DNA from: an uncultured Oscillospiraceae bacterium
Lineage (GTDB): Bacteria > Bacillota > Clostridia > Oscillospirales > Oscillospiraceae
Assembly: GCA_947626905.1 (NCBI GenBank)
Contig: CANQUE010000017.1
Location: 1 to 39,737, forward strand
DNA length: 39,737 nucleotides
Direction: 5' to 3'
The notes beneath the pieces were generated by a model, which was not told the DNA's origin, ran no database searches, and worked only from the letters and a program-made list of their open reading frames with translations. Positions 23,278 to 30,015 of the stretch are shown piece after piece. The first letter of the stretch is position 1; each line of letters begins with the position of its first letter. The position numbers and the translations under genes were made by a program.

Positions 23278-23742
23278 TCACCGGTTCAAAAGCCACACGC
23301 CTCCGTTCAGGTATCCGGCGAAGGCCACCCATATCAGATAGGGGATCATCAGCTTCCCCGCCAGGGCGTCCGTCTTGTGGAACTCCAGCGCCGCGGCCAG
23401 GATAAGGCCCCACAGCACGACGAGCCACGCCAGGGCCAGGCCGTATTTCCCGGCGTTGAAGAAGATCAGCGTCCAGAAAAAGTTGAACGCCAGCTGCGCC
23501 GCGTACAGGCCCAGCGCCCTGTCCCGAACGGGACTGCCGCTCGCCCACACCCGGTACGCCGCCACGCCCATGAGGATGAACAGCGCCGTCCACACCACCG
23601 GGAACACCCACCCCGGCGGCGCCAGGGGCGGTTGGTCCAAAAACGCGTACCGCTCCATGGAGCGGCGGGTGAGCAGCGCCGACAGTCCGCCCACCCCCAA
23701 ACTGATCCCCAAGCTGACCGCCAGCGGTTTTGCTCTTGCCAT
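23278..23742 (-). CDS. tspO: TspO/MBR family membrane protein
   Basis: A 154-residue protein with five TM helices. Family motifs: PPLAPPGWVFPVVWTALF (the Pro-rich loop plus W-x-x-x-Y/F region), AQLAFNFFWTLIFF, and a PYLIWVAFAGYLN segment near the C-terminus. TspO proteins bind porphyrins and other hydrophobic ligands; the role in anaerobes is unclear. The ATG at 23742 (GAAGAGGAT upstream) is the natural N-terminus. A -10-like TATACT (23783-23778 on the minus strand) may drive it. Its stop faces the PIG-V-like gene with a 2-bp gap and no terminator between them. Confidence 0.92.
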   Translation of the reverse strand: MARAKPLAVSLGISLGVGGLSALLTRRSMERYAFLDQPPLAPPGWVFPVVWTALFILMGVAAYRVWASGSPVRDRALGLYAAQLAFNFFWTLIFFNAGKYGLALAWLVVLWGLILAAALEFHKTDALAGKLMIPYLIWVAFAGYLNGGVWLLNR

Positions 23743-23845
23743 ATCCACCGATCCTCTTCCCCCTTTGGATTTGGGATAGTATATGCGTTCCGGCGGAAAA
23801 CATGCCCTGCCCCCTTTCGGATCGATGGGCGCAGCGATAAAAGAC

Positions 23846-23885
23846 AAAAAGCGTCCCGGCGGCCACAGGCCGCCGGACGCTTTTT
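23846..23885. terminator. Bidirectional terminator upstream of tspO / downstream of the deacylase
   Basis: A 13-bp stem (GCGTCC-GGCGGCC / GGCCGCCGGACGC, one bulged C) has TTTTT on the plus side and AAAAA before it. Its main use is to end the CvpA-adenylation-deacylase operon on the minus strand. Confidence 0.85.
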
Positions 23886-23913
23886 GTTGTTGGACAGGAT
23901 CGAGCGCCGGCCG

Positions 23914-24468
23914 CTATCCGTTTTGGCCGGTCAGGCGCACCACCGTGGGCGTATGCCCCATGGCGGGCAGGATCTTCTCCGTCAGATCCCGGGTCCGGAA
24001 TTTCAGGGAGCTGGTGTTTTTGCAGGGATGGCAGGCAAACCACTCCTCCGCCAGCACGTCCCGATCTATGACCAGCCGGACCCGGCCGTCCCGGTCGTTC
24101 ATCAGCCCAAGCACCGACACGCTCCCCGGCATCAGGTCCAGGTATTGGAGCATGTGCCCCTCGTCGGCAAAGCTCAGCCGGCTCACGCCCAGCTGATGGC
24201 TCAGCTCGCTGGTCCGAAACGGCTTGTCCCCGGGCATGACCAAAAGATAAAAATCCGTCTGCTGCCGGTTGCAGAGGAACAGATTCTTGCAGATCCGCGC
24301 CTGGAGCACGGCGTCCACCGAGGCGCAGATCTCCATGGTGGTGGAGGGCGCCTGGGGATGGTCCGTGCGCCAGTATTCCACCCCCAGGCTGTCCAGCAGG
24401 CGATAGGCGCGTATCTCTCTTTCCTCCCGCCCGGTCATATCCGCCGGGGCGCCCCGCATCAGCTCCAT
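23914..24468 (-). CDS. ProX/YbaK-type aminoacyl-tRNA deacylase
   Basis: A 184-residue protein of the prolyl-tRNA-synthetase-associated (INS/ProX) domain family, which removes wrong amino acids (such as Ala or Cys) from tRNA in trans. Motifs: CKNLFLCNRQQTDFYLLVMPGDKPF with the conserved Lys, and LMPGSVSVLGLMND, typical of ProX. The start ATG 24468 follows GGAGGGGAG. It is the last gene of an operon with an amino-acid adenylation enzyme 20 bp upstream, so an enzyme that activates amino acids and one that clears misactivated ones are made together. Free-standing ProX genes are common, so the link may be chance. Confidence 0.88.
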   Translation of the reverse strand: MELMRGAPADMTGREEREIRAYRLLDSLGVEYWRTDHPQAPSTTMEICASVDAVLQARICKNLFLCNRQQTDFYLLVMPGDKPFRTSELSHQLGVSRLSFADEGHMLQYLDLMPGSVSVLGLMNDRDGRVRLVIDRDVLAEEWFACHPCKNTSSLKFRTRDLTEKILPAMGHTPTVVRLTGQNG

Positions 24469-24487
24469 AACAGTCGCTCCCCTCCGC

Positions 24488-25999
24488 TCAGCCGATGTGT
24501 TCCCGGCGGAGGGTCACCCGGTCGATCTTGTCGTTGATGGTCATGGGCAGCCGCTGCAGATGTACGTACCGGTTGGGGAGCATATAGCTGGGCAGCTTCT
24601 CCGCCAGGGCCTTGGCCAGCGCCCGCTCGTCCTCCCCGCCCACGTATACGCACACGATCTCGTCTTTTGGCTCGTCGAACAGGCAGCAGCCGTTGGCCAC
24701 TCCGTCCTGGGCCAGCAGGGCCGTTTCGATCTCCCCCAGCTCGATGCGGTAGCAGCCCTGGTGCTTGATCTGGAAATCCTTCCGGCCCAGGAACATGATC
24801 TCTCCCCGCTCGTTGTACCGGGCCAGATCCCCGGTGCGGTACATCCGCTCGTGGAAGAAGGGATTCAGCGGATTTTGCACGAACGCCTTCTCCGTCTGGG
24901 CGGGGTTGTTGTAGTAGCCCAGGGACAGGCACGTGCCCAGCACGCACAGATCCCCGGTCTCGCCGGGCCCCACGGGCCGGTTTTCATCGTTCAGGATGAG
25001 GATGCGGGTATTGGCGCAGGCCCGGCCGATGGGCAGCGGGTCGTCATCGCCGAAATCCCGGTCCACGACGTAATAGGCGCAGACGTCGGTGATCTCCGTG
25101 GGGCCGTACATGTTGCAGTATACCGCCTCCGGCACCGCCCGCCGCCACTGGTTGAGCTGCCGGTTGGGCATCACCTCCCCGCAGAAATAGACCCGCTTCA
25201 GACCCAGGGGCGGGTCCTTCTCCAGGATGCCGGAGTTGGCGATGGCGATGAGGGCCGAGGGCACGAAGAAGATGGTGTCGATCCCGTGCTCCGCCAAAAA
25301 CCGCATCATGGTCTTGTGAAAGGAGAAGCATTTTTTCGGGATGATCCAGGTCGTGCACCCGTTTTTCAGGGTCGAGTAAATATCCAGGGTGGAGTTGTCG
25401 AACACGAAGGGCGCCTGGTTGCCCAGGGTGCAGCTCTCGTCTATGCCCAGGGTCTCGTGGAGCCAGTCGGCCCAGTCGATGATGCCCCGGTGGCTGATGG
25501 TGACCCCCTTGGGCACGCCGGTAGAGCCGCTGGTGAACAGGACATACAGCAGGTCTGTGTCCACATGGGCGGCCCGAACGGCGGCCAGGACCGCCTCGTC
25601 CGGCTCCGTCTGGCACACCCGGTCGAACCGCTCGCATCCCGCGTCCCCCGCCACGGCCCTCGCGGCCTCGGCGTTCTTCTCATCGCAGAGCACGAAGGCG
25701 GGATGGAGGGTGTCGAAGATGAGCCGTATCCGCTCCGGGGGCATTTTGGTATCCAGCGGCACATAAAAGCATCCGGCGCTCACCGCCGCGAAAAAGGCCG
25801 CCAGGCACTCCGGCGTCTTCTCCATAAACACCGCCACCGGCCGGTTTTTCTCCACCCGCCCGGCCAGATAGGTCCCGCCCCGGCGGGCCAGGTCCCGCAG
25901 CTGGGCAAAGGTGAGGGCGGTCTTTTCGCCGCCGAAGGCGATCTTGTCCGGCAGGCGGGCCGCCGTGTCGTCCAGATAGTCCAGTACGTTCGTTGTCAT
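24488..25999 (-). CDS. Stand-alone amino acid adenylation enzyme (DltA/NRPS A-domain-like)
   Basis: A 503-residue ANL-family enzyme that activates an amino or carboxylic acid as acyl-AMP. Core motifs are present: A3 LFTSGSTGVPKGV (154-166), A5 YGPTE (298-302), A7 YRTGD (387-391), A8 GRKDFQIKHQG then YRIELGEIE (405-424), and the A10 lysine in INDKIDR near the end. The length matches DltA. No carrier protein, DltB/C/D or NRPS genes are in the window, so the acceptor is unknown. It lies between a CvpA-like gene (21 bp upstream) and a ProX-type deacylase. GGAGAG precedes ATG 25999. Confidence 0.9.
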   Translation of the reverse strand: MTTNVLDYLDDTAARLPDKIAFGGEKTALTFAQLRDLARRGGTYLAGRVEKNRPVAVFMEKTPECLAAFFAAVSAGCFYVPLDTKMPPERIRLIFDTLHPAFVLCDEKNAEAARAVAGDAGCERFDRVCQTEPDEAVLAAVRAAHVDTDLLYVLFTSGSTGVPKGVTISHRGIIDWADWLHETLGIDESCTLGNQAPFVFDNSTLDIYSTLKNGCTTWIIPKKCFSFHKTMMRFLAEHGIDTIFFVPSALIAIANSGILEKDPPLGLKRVYFCGEVMPNRQLNQWRRAVPEAVYCNMYGPTEITDVCAYYVVDRDFGDDDPLPIGRACANTRILILNDENRPVGPGETGDLCVLGTCLSLGYYNNPAQTEKAFVQNPLNPFFHERMYRTGDLARYNERGEIMFLGRKDFQIKHQGCYRIELGEIETALLAQDGVANGCCLFDEPKDEIVCVYVGGEDERALAKALAEKLPSYMLPNRYVHLQRLPMTINDKIDRVTLRREHIG

Positions 26000-26020
26000 G
26001 GCGTTCTCTCCAATCTCTCT

Positions 26021-26713
26021 TTACAAAAAGCGCCGGATGAAAAAGGTCTGCTGCAAGATCCCGGCATTGAGCCAGGGGGTGTCGATAAACAGCGTCAGCA
26101 GATCCAGTATGAACACCAGCGCCCACGCGCTCACCAGCGCCTCCCCCAGCCCCAGGGCCAGGCCCAGCAGCCGGTTGGTCATGCTCAATATGCCGTCCCC
26201 GTCCCGGGAGGCCGCCAGCCGGGCCAGGGCCCGGAACAGAGCCAAACTTACCACCAGGATCAGCAGGGATACCACCACCTGCACCAGGGAGATCAACATG
26301 GGCTGGAGCATGGTCTGGGTGATCGCCTGGGCCAGATTTCCCGCGTCCTGATTCAGCAGGGACAGGATGGTCCCCGCGGTGGCCTCGTCGATGATCTGCC
26401 CGCCCAGAAGGCCGCTGAGCCCGTCCAGCGCGCTCTGCAGCTGGGCCACCGCGGCGGCGCCGCTCTCCATGGCGCTCAACACCTCCGGCGGGATGGCCGC
26501 CGCCACGGCGTCCACGGCCCGGGGCTCCACCACGGCGTGATAGATCCTCTCCGCCCAGGGCCCGGCATAGACCGATATCAGCACGATGGCCGCCACCCAG
26601 CCCGCCAGCCGCAGCAGCTCCGATACCAGCCCCTGCCGCCAGCCCCGCCACAGGATATACAGGCACATCAGCATCAGGATGATGTCATAGACCATTCCCG
26701 CCGTCAGCTTCAA
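26021..26713 (-). CDS. CvpA family membrane protein
   Basis: A 230-residue protein with four hydrophobic segments: an N-terminal pair (YDIILMLMCLYILWRGWRQG then a second helix around WVAAIVLISVYAG) and a C-terminal pair around 140-165 and 195-215. The RGWRQGLVSELLRLAGW stretch is the CvpA signature. CvpA was first linked to colicin V production and is now tied to envelope stress; its activity is unknown. The start is TTG 26713, with GGGAGG seven bases upstream. It leads the operon from a near-consensus promoter at 26752-26780. Confidence 0.85.
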   Translation of the reverse strand: MKLTAGMVYDIILMLMCLYILWRGWRQGLVSELLRLAGWVAAIVLISVYAGPWAERIYHAVVEPRAVDAVAAAIPPEVLSAMESGAAAVAQLQSALDGLSGLLGGQIIDEATAGTILSLLNQDAGNLAQAITQTMLQPMLISLVQVVVSLLILVVSLALFRALARLAASRDGDGILSMTNRLLGLALGLGEALVSAWALVFILDLLTLFIDTPWLNAGILQQTFFIRRFL

Positions 26714-26751
26714 GCGCCCACCTCCCGGACAAATTTACATAATTACATTGT

Positions 26752-26780
26752 ATTATATCCCCTTCCGGCCTCAAATGCAA
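26752..26780 (-). promoter_or_regulatory. Promoter of the cvpA-adenylation-deacylase operon
   Basis: On the minus strand a -35 TTGCAT (26780-26775) and a perfect -10 TATAAT (26757-26752) are 17 bases apart, about 40 bp before the TTG start. Confidence 0.75.
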
Positions 26781-26870
26781 GCCCCGGCAGGCTGTCCCCT
26801 TCAGCGCGCGCCGGGAGGATGCCGACGGGGGACCTCTTTTGATCCGGGACGCAAAATAGGATCGGCGGGG

Positions 26871-26899
26871 TTTTCATCCCGCCGCTGGCGTGGTATACT
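26871..26899 (+). promoter_or_regulatory. Promoter of the threonine aldolase-like gene
   Basis: -35 TTTTCA (26871-26876), 17-base spacing, -10 TATACT (26894-26899) preceded by TG (extended -10). Confidence 0.55.
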
Positions 26900-26927
26900 G
26901 CTGAAAAACACCGTAAAGGAGCGCGCC

Positions 26928-27959
26928 ATGATCCGATTCAACAACGATTATAACCGCGCCGCCCACCCCGCCGTTTTGCAGGCGCTGGCCGCCGACGCCG
27001 CCGGCAGCTATCCCGGCTACGGCACAGACCGGTGGTGCGAAAAGGCGGCGGCCCAGATCCGGGAGCATCTGGACCGGCCGGACGCGGCGATCCATTTCCT
27101 CGTGGGCGGCACCCAGACCAATTTCACCGCCATCGCCGCGGCCCTGCGGCCCTATCAGAGCGTGATCTGCGCCGAGAGCGGCCATATCCACGCCCATGAA
27201 ACCGGCGCGGTGGAGCATACCGGCCACAAGATCCTCACCGTCCCGGGCCAGGACGGAAAACTCACCGCCGGCCAGGTGGCCGGGCTGGGAGAGGCCTATC
27301 GCCGCAGCCCGGTCCAGGAGCACATCACCCAGCCCAAGCTGGTGTATATCTCCTTCCCCACGGAATATGGCACCGTCTACTCCCTGGACGAGCTGGAGCG
27401 GCTGCGGGACGCCTGTGACGAATACGGGATGTACTTGTTCGTGGACGGGGCCCGGATGGGCTACGGCCTGGCGGCCCGGGGCGGGGCCGTGACGCTGCGG
27501 GACCTGGCCCGGCTGGCGGATGTGTTCACCGTGGGCGGGACCAAGTGCGGAGCCCTGTTCGGAGAAGCGCTGGTCATCACCGCCCCGGCTCTGAAGCCGG
27601 ACTTCCGCAGCTATATCAAGCAGAGCGGCGGCATGCTGGCCAAGGGCTGGCTGCTGGGGCTGCAGTTTTATGCCCTGTTCAAAGACGGGCTCTATTTTTC
27701 CATATGCCGCCAGGCGGTGGAGCGGGCCATGGAAATCAAGGCCGCCTTTGCCGCCAAGGGCGTCCCCTTTTACATCGACAGCCCCACCAACCAGCAGTTC
27801 GTCATCCTCTCCCCCGGCCAGTGCCAGGCCCTGGAGGGAAAATATACCTTCGAGCCGGAACAGGAAACGGACGGCGGGATGTGTGTGCGCTTTTGCACCA
27901 GCTGGGCCACCACTCGGGAGGAAACGGACGCCCTCGCGGCGGATATCGCCGCGCTGTAA
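26928..27959 (+). CDS. Low-specificity threonine aldolase / beta-eliminating lyase (PLP)
   Basis: A 343-residue fold-type-I PLP enzyme of the threonine aldolase branch, which would cleave L-threonine or related beta-hydroxy amino acids to glycine and an aldehyde. Features: a typical start (MIRFNNDYN...HPAVLQAL), the cofactor-stacking His in SGHIHAHETGA, Asp173 in FVDGARMGYG, and the PLP lysine Lys206 in VGGTKCGALFG. The length is normal. ATG 26928 follows AAAGGA; the long upstream frame extension crosses the promoter and is not used. Monocistronic. Specificity is not readable. Confidence 0.9.
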   Translation: MIRFNNDYNRAAHPAVLQALAADAAGSYPGYGTDRWCEKAAAQIREHLDRPDAAIHFLVGGTQTNFTAIAAALRPYQSVICAESGHIHAHETGAVEHTGHKILTVPGQDGKLTAGQVAGLGEAYRRSPVQEHITQPKLVYISFPTEYGTVYSLDELERLRDACDEYGMYLFVDGARMGYGLAARGGAVTLRDLARLADVFTVGGTKCGALFGEALVITAPALKPDFRSYIKQSGGMLAKGWLLGLQFYALFKDGLYFSICRQAVERAMEIKAAFAAKGVPFYIDSPTNQQFVILSPGQCQALEGKYTFEPEQETDGGMCVRFCTSWATTREETDALAADIAAL

Positions 27960-27969
27960 AGATTGGGGG

Positions 27970-27998
27970 TTGCATCCCGCGCCCGCAGGTGCTATAGT
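27970..27998 (+). promoter_or_regulatory. Promoter of the FMN riboswitch / ribU transcript
   Basis: -35 TTGCAT (27970-27975) and -10 TATAGT (27993-27998), 17-base spacing. Transcription would start near 28005, about 25 bases before the riboswitch aptamer. Confidence 0.65.
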
Positions 27999-28027
27999 AT
28001 AGGGGACAACTGAAAAGGCGAACGATG

Positions 28028-28160
28028 TCTTCAGGGCAGGGTGCAATTCCCGACCGGCGGTAAAGTCCGCGAGCGAAAGCTGACCCGGTGAAACTCCGGG
28101 ACCGACAGTGACACAGAAAGACCTGACCGGTCTTGTGACAGTCTGGATGAGAGAAGATGT
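28028..28160 (+). ncRNA. FMN riboswitch (RFN element)
   Basis: The leader carries the conserved RFN sequence blocks in order: CTTCAGGGCAGGGTGCAATT, CCCGACCGGCGGT, AAGTCCGCGAGC, GACCCGGTGAAACTCCGGGACCG, GACAGT, then GTCTGGATGAGAGAAG closing the P1 stem. It binds flavin mononucleotide. It is followed by an intrinsic terminator (28223-28266) ahead of ribU, so high FMN should stop transcription. A GCGGGCC/GGCCCGC hairpin at about 28181-28197 lies between and may take part in the switch. Confidence 0.95.
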
Positions 28161-28222
28161 GTTGAGCGGCGCTGTTTCGGCTGCGGGCCTTGGCCCGCGC
28201 CCTTGGAACGCGGCCCGATATT

Positions 28223-28266
28223 GACACCTGGAAGGCACATGAGCCCTCCAGGTGTCCAATCTTTTA
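28223..28266 (+). terminator. Riboswitch expression-platform terminator
   Basis: A 10-bp stem (GACACCTGGA / TCCAGGTGTC) with a 14-base loop is followed by CAATCTTTTATC, ending just before the ribU ribosome site. It is the expected output element of the FMN riboswitch. Confidence 0.75.
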
Positions 28267-28282
28267 TCGGAGGTACACTTCC

Positions 28283-28969
28283 ATGGACAGTCACCCCACC
28301 GCCCGCACAAACGCCAGATCCGCCGGCGCCCGCCGGCCCGCCACCGTAGGCATGCTCTGCGCCGTGGCCTATGTGGTCATGCTGGTCGGCCAGATCGTCC
28401 CCCCTGTGCAGAACATCCTCAGCTACGATCCCAAGGACGTGATCGTGGTCATCGGCGGGTTCATCTTCGGACCCCTGACCGCCGTCATCATCTCCGTCAT
28501 CGTCAGCTTTTTGGAGATGATCACCGTTTCCAGCACCGGCCCGATCGGCTTTCTGATGAACGTCGTGTCCACCTGCTCCTTCGCCGTGCCGGCCGCGCTG
28601 ATCTACAAAAAGGCCCGCTCCATGAAGGGCGCCATCGCCAGCCTGGCCGCGGGCGTGGCCGCCATGGCGGCCATGATGTGCCTGTGGAACTACATCGTCA
28701 CCCCCCTGTACCAGGGCGTGCCCCGGGAGGTGGTGGCGGCCATGCTGCCCACGCTGTTTCTGCCCTTCAACCTCATCAAGGGCGCCATCAACGCGGGGCT
28801 GACGCTGCTGCTGTATAAGCCCGTGGTCACCGCCCTGCGCAAGGCCAACCTGGTAGAGGCCTCCGCCGGCGGCGGGAAGGGGAAGGTGAACGCCGGCGTG
28901 GTGATCCTGGCGCTGGCGCTGGTGGTCACCGGCGTGCTGCTGATCCTGGTGATGCTGGACATCCTCTGA
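28283..28969 (+). CDS. ribU: ECF transporter substrate-binding protein for riboflavin
   Basis: A 228-residue S component with about six TM helices. It captures riboflavin and docks onto the shared ECF ATPase/T-component module, which is encoded elsewhere. The FMN riboswitch upstream supports the riboflavin assignment. The conserved ECF region reads VIVVIGGFIFGPLTAVIISVIVSF, and the FLMNVVSTCSF and LWNYIVTPLYQGVPR segments match RibU. It has a basic Ala/Arg-rich N-terminus and an unusually long C-terminal TM extension (about 195-225). ATG 28283 follows GGAGG; a strong terminator lies at 28990-29024. Confidence 0.93.
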   Translation: MDSHPTARTNARSAGARRPATVGMLCAVAYVVMLVGQIVPPVQNILSYDPKDVIVVIGGFIFGPLTAVIISVIVSFLEMITVSSTGPIGFLMNVVSTCSFAVPAALIYKKARSMKGAIASLAAGVAAMAAMMCLWNYIVTPLYQGVPREVVAAMLPTLFLPFNLIKGAINAGLTLLLYKPVVTALRKANLVEASAGGGKGKVNAGVVILALALVVTGVLLILVMLDIL

Positions 28970-28989
28970 GAGAGGACAAGACAAAGATC

Positions 28990-29024
28990 GCCCGCCCGGC
29001 GGCCGCCGGGCGGGCTCGTATTTT
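28990..29024 (+). terminator. Terminator of ribU
   Basis: A 10-bp GC stem (GCCCGCCCGG / CCGGGCGGGC) is followed by TCGTATTTT, 20 bp past the ribU stop codon. Confidence 0.75.
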
Positions 29025-29032
29025 ACCGTATG

Positions 29033-29440
29033 TCAGGGCTCCACGGTCAGATTGTCGATGCCGTGCTGCTCAAATTCGTTGTAATACTCCTCGATGCGGT
29101 TGAGCAGTTCCGCCTCGTCGTCGGCGTCCACGCCCTCGCCCTCCATGTCCCGGCGGGCCAGCTCCTCCGCCAGGATATCGAAGAACACCGCGTCCTCATA
29201 GTCGGCGATGGCCTCGTGGATACCGCCCTCCTCATAGGCCCGTGAGGGGAACACATGGCCCTGCCAGGTCTCGATAAGCGAGCGCATCCCCGCCTGGGGG
29301 CATAGGGCAAACAGCTTCTCCTGGAGCATATCATAATCCTCGAACCGGTCCTCTCCCCGGGCGGAGTTCAATATCCAGTCCCCAACATAGACCAGGTCAA
29401 GCAGCCTTCTGAATTCTTTCTCGGTAAGCTCGATCGTCAC
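29033..29440 (-). CDS. Conserved hypothetical acidic protein (135 aa)
   Basis: A 135-residue soluble, acidic, largely helical protein (starts VTIELTEKEF, contains ETWQGHVFPSRAYEEGG and DAVFFDILAEELARRD). I do not recognise the family. There is no TM helix, signal peptide or metal motif. The GTG at 29440 is chosen because AAGGAGG lies eight bases upstream; the next upstream GTG falls inside that ribosome site. It is divergent from the ywiB-like gene, with overlapping promoters in a 130-bp gap (a -10 TATAAT at 29478-29473 on the minus strand). Confidence 0.75.
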   Translation of the reverse strand: MTIELTEKEFRRLLDLVYVGDWILNSARGEDRFEDYDMLQEKLFALCPQAGMRSLIETWQGHVFPSRAYEEGGIHEAIADYEDAVFFDILAEELARRDMEGEGVDADDEAELLNRIEEYYNEFEQHGIDNLTVEP

Positions 29441-29468
29441 GACGCTCACCTCCTTATAGTCGTTGCAG

Positions 29469-29496
29469 TTGTATTATAGCACGAATGTGATATAAT
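29469..29496 (+). promoter_or_regulatory. Promoter of the ywiB-argS operon
   Basis: -35 TTGTAT (29469-29474), 16-base spacing, -10 TATAAT (29491-29496). It overlaps a minus-strand -10 TATAAT (29478-29473) for the divergent hypothetical gene. Confidence 0.6.
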
Positions 29497-29568
29497 GTGC
29501 CATAGGGCAAAGCAACGAATCTTCGCGGGAGCGTTATTTTTCCCTTGTTTTGGGGGAGATTTTATATT

Positions 29569-30015
29569 ATGATAGGGCCTATGAATATGCGTGATGTGAT
29601 CATTTCCATAACCGGCATCCAGCATGACCCCTCGGGCCAGCAGGATGCGGTGGAGCTTGTCACCGCCGGGAAGTACAGCTTCGAGAACGGAGAGAGCCGC
29701 TTCACCTATGAGGAGAGCGGCCTGACCGGCCTGGAGGGAACGCGCACCACCTTCACCATCAACCCCATGGGCGTAGTGCTCCGCCGGGAGGGCAGTCTGA
29801 ACTCCGAAACGGTGTTTCGGGAGGGACAAAAGGACTTCTTTTTGTACCAGACCCCCTACGGCAGCGCCACCATGGGGGTGGATACCCGCCGCATCGACGC
29901 CCGGCTGGACGAGCACGGCGGCACCATGGAGCTGGACTATGACATCGACTTCAACCACACCCCCATGGGCCGGAACAAATTCAAGATCAATGTGAAAGAG
30001 AAGAGAAATGGCTGA
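29569..30015 (+). CDS. DUF1934 (YwiB-like) beta-barrel protein
   Basis: A 148-residue protein matching DUF1934/YwiB: an N-terminal strand (DVIISITGIQHDPSGQQD), central FTYEESGLTGLEGTRTTFTI, then TPYGSATMGVDTRRIDARLDEHGG and DYDIDFNHTPMGRNKFKINV. The fold is a lipocalin-like barrel of unknown ligand. The start is uncertain: ATG 29569 has GGGGGAG ten bases upstream, while ATG 29581 and 29587 are in frame. Its end overlaps argS by eight bases. The ywiB-argS order is also seen in Bacillus subtilis, so this is conserved synteny. Confidence 0.85.
   Translation: MIGPMNMRDVIISITGIQHDPSGQQDAVELVTAGKYSFENGESRFTYEESGLTGLEGTRTTFTINPMGVVLRREGSLNSETVFREGQKDFFLYQTPYGSATMGVDTRRIDARLDEHGGTMELDYDIDFNHTPMGRNKFKINVKEKRNG

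Noticed and set aside
24488-25999. DltA with D-alanylation operon
   Set aside because: Length and motifs fit, but dltB, dltC and dltD are absent from the neighbourhood, so the symbol was not assigned.
24497-26842. A 781-codon plus-strand frame opposite the adenylation and CvpA genes
   Set aside because: Mirror of three well-supported genes; no domain features.
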